Positions 39,812 to 45,256 of a DNA stretch of 45,256 nt are shown piece by piece. The notes under the pieces were generated by a model. It searched no databases. It saw nothing but the letters and a program-made list of their open reading frames with translations, and was not told where the DNA came from. A program made the translations under genes and the position numbers. Position 1 is the first letter of the stretch. Each line of letters opens with the position of its first letter. Source of the stretch: Prevotella sp. (lineage in GTDB: Bacteria; Bacteroidota; Bacteroidia; Bacteroidales; Bacteroidaceae); NCBI GenBank assembly GCA_017467535.1, contig JAFUST010000005.1, positions 1 to 45,256 on the forward strand, given 5' to 3'.

Positions 39812-41674
39812 TCACTTAATGACAATCTTCTTTCCATTATGGATATATATGCCCTTGCGCGGATGCTCCACTTGCTGACCGTTCAGGTTATAGTAGAGGC
39901 CATCCGCAGTGTGGTCTGCAGCGACAACCTCTATCGAGGTGTCGACCGGATAGCGATAGAGGATACTGTTGAGCACATTGCCACTGCGAACTGGGAAGTA
40001 CTGCGTGAGCAGCCTATTGCGCTCAGCCATATAGTGCTGGTCTACGGTATAGAGTTGACCGGCCGACTGCCACCGATGCACGTCGCGCCGATAGTCGCCC
40101 CAGCGGGCAGCCTCGGCATAGATGGCTGTCTGAATGGTGTGATAGAGGCTATCCCAGACGCTGACTACCGACTGCTCGCCCAGCAGGCCGTCGTCGGCAA
40201 GCACCTCCTTGGCACGTTTCACATAGCGACGGGCAAACTGCTGATTACGCATCAGGTCGTTGAAGATGCCTGTGGGGAAGCCCCGTCCGTTGTTCTTACC
40301 GAGCACATTCTCACGGGGATTCTCCAGAATGATCTCGCTATCCCAACAGAGGAAGCGGAAGCCCTGACTGTCAGCCCCACGACGGCGTAGGGCGTACCAG
40401 TTGTGGTGATCCCAGTCGGTGTTCCCACCATACTGGTTGATAAGCATATAGTCGATAAAGCCATCGATGTCGAGCAGCGTGTCGAGTTTCTCATAGGCAG
40501 CCTCGTCAGTAGCGACTGCCGCCGTCTGCACCATCTCTTCCCACGCTCTCAGGTCACCCTCGCTGGCCTCGATATGATTGCCGCCGTCTTCCTCGATCTT
40601 CACCACATCTATATCGGCCTTCGCACCGCCCAGATGGTCTTTGCCGAACTGGTCGTCCACACGCTCGGCAATATTGTAGAGGCCCCAGTACATCCCATTG
40701 AGGAAAAGGTTCACATAGAGGGCGTTGACGCTGGTGCGTCCCATCTTGCGCTGCATACGGCGGGCCCACACATCACGGGTGTACTGGGCATTCTGCCGGT
40801 TGCCCTCGCTCCAGTGCTGCCACGAGTTGCCAAAGTGACAGCGGAGCACGAGTTGGTCGAACTTCTGGGGCTCATCGGAGCCAAAGAGGGGGTACTTGAG
40901 GCTCTTGGGGCCGTATTGCTCTTTGAACACGAGACGGAACGAGTGCTTGGGGTTCTTCTCGGCCAGGCGCCCATGGCCGCCATGCAGGCGAAGACCACAA
41001 GTGGTGGCAAAGTCGTGGTTGGGACTACCAAACATCTCCACACTGGCCGGACGCGTCCAGCCGTGACCGGTATTGTCACCCACGGGAGGGCCAGTAAAGA
41101 TGTAGATGCCGCCGCGGCCAGGATCGTTCTCATGGCTGAAGAGGTTTTCCTTGTCGGTGACGATGCTGAGCACGGGCAGCGACTTCAGGCCCTCGATGAT
41201 TTTCGGGCGCAGCGTGGCGTTGTCGGTCATCTCCGGGTCCATCTCATAGTCAGCCTTGGCCCTGCCAGAGATCTGTGTGTAGCGTCCCCACTCCGAGGGA
41301 TAGCCTTGGGGCGTGTTGCTCTGACGCAGAATATCTTCTACGAAGAGGTAGGTGGCTGTTGCAATAGGCGTGACGCGGCCCGTGTCTGCCACGACGGCAG
41401 CCCGCAGGATGGTGGTGCTGCTGATGGTGATGGGCTGGGCATAGAGAGCACTCTGCTGCGTGGGCTCACTGCCGTCAAGGGTGTAGTGGATGGGCACGCC
41501 ATCGGGCAATGGCGAACTGTGTTCTGCCTGAACGATCTGCAGCGTGAACGGCTGGTCATAGAAACCGTGCGGTTGGCTGAACTGCAGGGTCTGCCCCAGG
41601 CTGACGGCCGGCAGAAGCACCGTCAGCAGCAGGGGTAGCACCTTCGCTGAATACGCTTGAATACGCCTAGACAT
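39812..41674 (-). CDS. CotH kinase-like secreted protein
   Basis: A 620-residue exported protein (signal VLPLLLTVLLPAVSLGQ). Residues about 33-112 resemble a chitobiase C-terminal-type domain (GFYDQPFTLQIV, IHYTLDGSEPTQQS). The CotH domain spans about 150-505: SVEMFGSPNHDF, LRLHGGHGRLAEKNPKHSFRL, LYVNLFLNGMYWGLYNIAER, INQYGGNTDWDHHNWY, and FRFLCWDSEIIL with candidate metal-binding Asp. CotH proteins are atypical kinases first known from Bacillus spore coats. The protein ends YYNLNGQQVEHPRKGIYIHN then GKKIVIK, the same kind of C-terminal tail as the GH10. Its place inside a xylanase operon suggests a role at the cell surface, either as kinase or binding protein; neither is shown. Confidence 0.87.
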   Translation of the reverse strand: MSRRIQAYSAKVLPLLLTVLLPAVSLGQTLQFSQPHGFYDQPFTLQIVQAEHSSPLPDGVPIHYTLDGSEPTQQSALYAQPITISSTTILRAAVVADTGRVTPIATATYLFVEDILRQSNTPQGYPSEWGRYTQISGRAKADYEMDPEMTDNATLRPKIIEGLKSLPVLSIVTDKENLFSHENDPGRGGIYIFTGPPVGDNTGHGWTRPASVEMFGSPNHDFATTCGLRLHGGHGRLAEKNPKHSFRLVFKEQYGPKSLKYPLFGSDEPQKFDQLVLRCHFGNSWQHWSEGNRQNAQYTRDVWARRMQRKMGRTSVNALYVNLFLNGMYWGLYNIAERVDDQFGKDHLGGAKADIDVVKIEEDGGNHIEASEGDLRAWEEMVQTAAVATDEAAYEKLDTLLDIDGFIDYMLINQYGGNTDWDHHNWYALRRRGADSQGFRFLCWDSEIILENPRENVLGKNNGRGFPTGIFNDLMRNQQFARRYVKRAKEVLADDGLLGEQSVVSVWDSLYHTIQTAIYAEAARWGDYRRDVHRWQSAGQLYTVDQHYMAERNRLLTQYFPVRSGNVLNSILYRYPVDTSIEVVAADHTADGLYYNLNGQQVEHPRKGIYIHNGKKIVIK

Positions 41675-41683
41675 GATTGGCTA

Positions 41684-44611
41684 TTATCTGATGACTTTCT
41701 GAACGGTACCATCTGCACGACGGACAATGTTGATGCCGCGACGGCTGCTGTCCGTCCGCCGTCCTTGCAGGTCGTAGACTCCATTGAACATTGAAGACTG
41801 AGAATTGGAAATTGACTGTATGCCGACCGTCGGTTCGGTGGAGAACCGCCACGAGAGCACCTGGGCATCGGCACTCAGAGGCAATGCGAAGTAGAGATAA
41901 TCGCAGAGGCCCGTCGGCACGCTGGTCAAATCGACCGTGATGGTCTGTTCTTCCTGTGTATTAAACTCAACCACGGCCAGCGGTGCGGCTGTCAGCAGGC
42001 CCAATTTCACCTCGAGCCGTCCCATGCCCTTCACTCTCACCACAAGACTGCGGGCCGTCTGATTGTCGGTATTGAAGTTGACGCCACGCACCATCCACCA
42101 GTTGTCGGTGGCAACGGCAGCCATTGCACCCGACTGCTCCACGAAGGGGTTGATGCGGGCAGATGCCAACTGCTCTACTCCGCTGATGGACACGCCCGAC
42201 CGCGTGAGTGCAGTGATGCGACCCGTGCGCGGAGCAACGGTAGCGGGACTCAACTGCAGGTTGCGGTAGCCACCGCTGCACCCCATCTGCGCCTCCAGCC
42301 ACTGGGTATGGTAGATCAGATAGTACTTGCCTGCGAAACTATGCAGGTGGGAGTGGTTGTTGCCATAGGGATAGCCCAGCGTGCCAGGATTGGGCAGTAC
42401 CACACCGCCATAACTCCAGTTGTCGGCCAAGGGGTCGCTGGCCGTCAGATGAACGATGGAGGCAGCACCGGGGGCACTGGCCGTGCTGTAGGTAGACCAG
42501 TCGCTGGCGATGGTCCATCGGGTGCAATAAGAGAACACCCACTTGCTGCCAATATAGTTCAGTTCGTTGGCCTCAAAGTGACAGGGAGCCGAGATGGTCT
42601 TGATGTCGCTGTCCAGGCTGATGAGGTCTGCCCCCAATTTCACGATGCGGGCATTGCCGGGCTGCAGGGCGGTGCCTACAATATCGCCGCCGCCAAAGGT
42701 GAGATAAGCCTCCGAGCCATCGGACTTGATGCAGGCACCGGGGTCGATGATGTTAGAGATGGTGCCCAGCCCTGGCGTCGAACCGTCGATGAGGGCATGG
42801 CCGAGGGGATCGGTCCATGGGCCTGTAGGCGATGTGGATGTCAGCACGCCGATGCCTGCCGCACCATTGGTGAAGTAGAGGTAGAAGTGGGTCTGGCCGT
42901 CAGCCTCTTGGCGGCTGATGATGCTGGGGGCCCACGATGCCCATATCCAGGGGGCTGCCGCCTTCACATCGATGACGCCATGATTAGTCCAGTTCACCAG
43001 ATCGGCCGTCGACAGGCACACCAGTTGAGTGATGTGACTATATGTATTGGAGGAAAGACCTTCGCAGAAGTCGAACTCCTGCTGGTCGTTGGTAGCATAG
43101 ACATAGAGTCGGCCATCATACTCGATGGCAGTGGGGTCAGCCATAAACCGGTTGGCCCAGAGGGGGTTGCCGTATTCCGGCTGCTTGGCCGAGGTGGCCA
43201 GCGCGCTCTCCTCAGGGGTGGCGTCGGCGTTCTTCTCGAAGACGAAGGTATAGAACACACCCGGCAGCAACTTCACCACGGGCTTCTGCGTGCCGTTGCC
43301 GTACTTCTCGGTGACGTCGGCCCTGCGGGCGTTGGCGGCATCGCTGGTAGCCACCTGAGTGATGCGGGCCGGTGCAAAGGGCAGGCTGACAGTCAGATGA
43401 TAGGTGTCGGTAGTTGAGGTGTTGAGCACCATCACCACCACGCTGTCACCCTGCGCACTGATGTAAGACGAGCCGCCCTTCAGCACATTATTGGTAGTCG
43501 ACAGCGATGAATAGACACGAGTCTTGCCCGTGGCATATTTGGCATAGTGGCTGAACACCCAGGCGCGCTTCCACAGTTGGGTGGCCGAGCCGCCGTGATT
43601 GCTGGCAAAGAAATCGTCGACCATCGAATAGTAGACATAGGCAGAGTAGCCGGCCCTCATGGCTTTCTCTATGCTTTCTATCATCTCATACTCGGCACTG
43701 AAACTGCCGTCGTAGCCATCAGCATAGTTGAGCAGGAACTCGGTCTCCCACATGTGCTTGCCGGTCTTCTTGGTGACGTTCTGCACAAACGACCAGTCGT
43801 TGGTACCATAGAGATGGTTGCCCCACACGTCGATATTGTCCAAAGCGTCCTGCAGGGTCACCAGTTTATTGTTATAGGTGTGCTGACCCCAGCCGAAGCA
43901 CTCGGGGCCCATCACCTTGCACTTGGGATCAAGTTTCTGGCGCAGGGCCTTACACATGGCAGCCATCTCCGTGGGCGAATAGATGCAACTCTCGTAACTG
44001 GCATGCTCCACGCCGTTGTCGGTAGCCGTGGGCGTATAGTCGCTCTCGTTCTGAACAGAGATGATGTCGATGGGGGCTCCCTTCTGCTCCATCGTCTGGC
44101 GGTAACGCTCCAGAAAGTCGGCGTATTCATCGTAACAGGCAGGATTGATAGCACCGCCATTGGAGCCCTGTCCGCCCCATGTGTGCTCCACGAGGGGCCA
44201 CACCTCGGTGCCGAAGTCGTTCTTGTATTTCGTGGTGTTCTGCGTCTTGTATTTCTTCGGTGGCGTCCAGGGTGTGGCAAACACCTGCATATTGGGATTG
44301 ATCTGCCGCGCCCAGCGGATAGGGTTGCCGTATTCGCCCCAGTTGCTCTCGTTGGGGTTCACTCTGACACGCATGATGTTCAGGCCCACCTGGCCTTCGC
44401 CAGTGCCCCACAGCAGGTTCACCTTCTGCTGGGTGTAGACGTCGGCCCACTGGCCGTTCATGCCGGTGCCGCCGAAACCGTCGATGTACTGATACTTCGT
44501 CGTGGCCGTTGTTGTCAGCGTGGCAGTCCTGTCAGCGGCCAGTGCCTGCCCACCGCCCCCGATGGCCAGCGCTGCAAGCATTAAGATAGTCTTCTTTGTA
44601 GTCATTGTCAT
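41684..44611 (-). CDS. GH30-GH43 fusion enzyme
   Basis: A 975-residue secreted protein (signal ILMLAALAIGGGGQALA). The GH30 module (about 25-460) shows IDGFGGTGMNGQWADV, acid/base Glu189 in SVQNESDYTP, nucleophile Glu291 in MWETEFLLNY, and the GH30 beta-domain (GDSVVVMVLNTSTTD). The GH43 module (about 475-790) shows Asp in RFMADPTAIEYDGRLYVY, IIDPGACIKSDGSEAYL, and acid Glu in FEANELNYIGSKWVF. A carbohydrate-binding-like domain follows (about 800-915). The C-terminus YDLQGRRTDSSRRG resembles the sorting-type tails of neighbours. GH30 would cut (glucurono)xylan and GH43 would trim it. The start at 44611 is chosen because it lies 7 nt after the preceding stop, with a second Met two codons on as an alternative. 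Confidence 0.91.
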   Translation of the reverse strand: MTMTTKKTILMLAALAIGGGGQALAADRTATLTTTATTKYQYIDGFGGTGMNGQWADVYTQQKVNLLWGTGEGQVGLNIMRVRVNPNESNWGEYGNPIRWARQINPNMQVFATPWTPPKKYKTQNTTKYKNDFGTEVWPLVEHTWGGQGSNGGAINPACYDEYADFLERYRQTMEQKGAPIDIISVQNESDYTPTATDNGVEHASYESCIYSPTEMAAMCKALRQKLDPKCKVMGPECFGWGQHTYNNKLVTLQDALDNIDVWGNHLYGTNDWSFVQNVTKKTGKHMWETEFLLNYADGYDGSFSAEYEMIESIEKAMRAGYSAYVYYSMVDDFFASNHGGSATQLWKRAWVFSHYAKYATGKTRVYSSLSTTNNVLKGGSSYISAQGDSVVVMVLNTSTTDTYHLTVSLPFAPARITQVATSDAANARRADVTEKYGNGTQKPVVKLLPGVFYTFVFEKNADATPEESALATSAKQPEYGNPLWANRFMADPTAIEYDGRLYVYATNDQQEFDFCEGLSSNTYSHITQLVCLSTADLVNWTNHGVIDVKAAAPWIWASWAPSIISRQEADGQTHFYLYFTNGAAGIGVLTSTSPTGPWTDPLGHALIDGSTPGLGTISNIIDPGACIKSDGSEAYLTFGGGDIVGTALQPGNARIVKLGADLISLDSDIKTISAPCHFEANELNYIGSKWVFSYCTRWTIASDWSTYSTASAPGAASIVHLTASDPLADNWSYGGVVLPNPGTLGYPYGNNHSHLHSFAGKYYLIYHTQWLEAQMGCSGGYRNLQLSPATVAPRTGRITALTRSGVSISGVEQLASARINPFVEQSGAMAAVATDNWWMVRGVNFNTDNQTARSLVVRVKGMGRLEVKLGLLTAAPLAVVEFNTQEEQTITVDLTSVPTGLCDYLYFALPLSADAQVLSWRFSTEPTVGIQSISNSQSSMFNGVYDLQGRRTDSSRRGINIVRRADGTVQKVIR
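41777..41812 (-). repeat. AT-rich repeat near the 3' end of the GH30-GH43 gene
   Basis: On the minus strand CAATTTCCAATTCTCAGTC is followed by TTCAATGTTCAATGG, encoding SISNSQSSMFNG just before the C-terminal tail. A related TTTTCAATTTTCAATTCTC run lies at 37615-37633. Both look like members of the AT-rich repeat class. Confidence 0.45.
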
Positions 44612-44618
44612 TCGTATG

Positions 44619-45256
44619 TTAATTGATTCTTTTGTAGTCAAAACGGTCTACGTCCACATAGCCTCCCGGCTTCTTGGTGGCATAGCAGAAGATGGCAAAC
44701 TTGGTGCCCATGAAGAAGCGGCGATAGTCAAATCGCATCTTGTAGTCGGCCGTGCCTATCCTGGTCCACTGCTCGCCATCAAGGCTGTAAGAGAAGGAGG
44801 CCACGTCGCGGCCGACATTGAAGTCGGCATCAATGCGGAGATACACGGTGGCGGCCTTGTTCAGGTCAACCGTCTCCACAACTTTTTCATCCACGCTGGT
44901 CACGGCTTTCTCGCGCTCAGACAGCGAGACCGACTGCTCGCTCATCTCGAGCACACACTTCTTGCCCTGCTTCTTGATGGTCAGCACGCCGCTGTCGCCA
45001 TTGAAGGCAGCCAGGCCGGCGCAGTCGCCATCACGCAGATGGCTCACGTCGAGGGCCACGGCACCCGTACACTTCGGCCCCTCCATGCGCTGGGTCAGCG
45101 TGTTGGGAGCCAGATACAGGTTGGCAGCCACGCGGCTGGTCTTCAGCCGCAGGAAGCCCGGACGCTCAGTCAGCGACCAGGCCGCATCGATGGGATTGTG
45201 GTTCCACTGCCAGCACTTTTTAAGTGAAGAGTGAAGAGTGAGGAGTGAAGAATCGG
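44619..45256 (-). CDS. GH43 C-terminal part, 5' end beyond the window
   Basis: The frame is open from the right edge to the stop at 44619, about 211 codons. CWQWNHNPIDAAWSLTERPG matches LQWQWNHNPDDAHWSLTKRS of the GH43 at 5494, so this is the concanavalin-like C-terminal domain of a GH43 xylosidase. It continues with TQRMEGPKCTGAVALD, SFSYSLDGEQWTRIG and the final FDYRRFFMGTKFAIFCYATK. The catalytic domain lies outside the window. The first residues seen (DSSLLTLHSSLKK) are encoded by a family C repeat that sits between the two domains. Any start codon inside the window, such as the GTG at 45131, would cut the domain and is not used. It is the first visible gene of the leftward xylan operon. 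Confidence 0.85.
   Translation of the reverse strand, partial: DSSLLTLHSSLKKCWQWNHNPIDAAWSLTERPGFLRLKTSRVAANLYLAPNTLTQRMEGPKCTGAVALDVSHLRDGDCAGLAAFNGDSGVLTIKKQGKKCVLEMSEQSVSLSEREKAVTSVDEKVVETVDLNKAATVYLRIDADFNVGRDVASFSYSLDGEQWTRIGTADYKMRFDYRRFFMGTKFAIFCYATKKPGGYVDVDRFDYKRIN
45220..45252 (-). repeat. Family C-like repeat in the edge GH43 gene
   Basis: Minus-strand TTCACTCCTCACTCTTCACT then CTTCACTTAAAAA, in-frame between the GH43 domains. It matches the outer parts of the elements at 8303-8402 and 26751-26888. The window ends inside or next to the element, so the partner arm cannot be seen. Confidence 0.65.

Overview
The window looks like Prevotella or a close Bacteroidales relative. At least eight genes are preceded by the Bacteroidetes -7 promoter box TAnnTTTG, secreted proteins have Bacteroidetes-type signal peptides or lipoboxes, and about half the sequence encodes a xylan and glucuronoxylan degradation system typical of plant-fibre degraders. 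No rRNA, tRNA, CRISPR array or SusC/SusD pair is visible.

Layout. (1) 1-4087: a leftward leader and possible gene start at the edge, a VWA lipoprotein, a small lipoprotein, an ECF sigma factor, and a translationally coupled protein that joins an anti-sigma-like membrane anchor to a beta-barrel-like domain. (2) 4153-7026: an aminotransferase followed by a secreted GH43 beta-xylosidase. (3) 7048-13547: an acyl-CoA block with an ADP-forming acyl-CoA synthetase, two PaaK-type ligases, a tandem ACT protein and a PaaI-like thioesterase. Between the two ligases sits a 504-bp element with perfect 37-bp inverted repeats and one DUF559 nuclease-like gene. (4) 13632-22270: a GH43-like enzyme, a GH97-GH115 pair and a SIAE-type acetylesterase. 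(5) 22432-30860: a rightward operon with a GPH sugar symporter, cytoplasmic GH43, ECF sigma factor, GH67 alpha-glucuronidase, GH35-like hydrolase and a two-domain esterase. (6) 30958-45256: a leftward operon that enters from the right edge, with GH43 (partial), GH30-GH43, CotH kinase-like, GH31, GH43-CBM6-GH43-CBM6, GH10 xylanase and CE1 esterase. Regions 5 and 6 converge on a strong hairpin at 30881-30944.

How it works together. GH10 and GH30 cut the xylan backbone. The esterases remove acetyl and probably feruloyl groups, GH115 and GH67 remove (methyl)glucuronic acid, and GH43 and GH31 enzymes remove arabinose and xylose. The symporter could import the products for the signal-less GH43 in the cytoplasm.

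The most unusual signal is not the xylan system. At least four families of short palindromic or inverted-repeat elements are scattered through the window, several inside genes with the reading frame kept open: in the acyl-CoA synthetase (twice), at the start of the second ligase, at the symporter/GH43 junction, three times in GH67, in GH97 and in the edge GH43. Some supply start codons, stop codons or a signal peptide. The DUF559 gene bounded by one of these repeats is a candidate for the protein that moves them.
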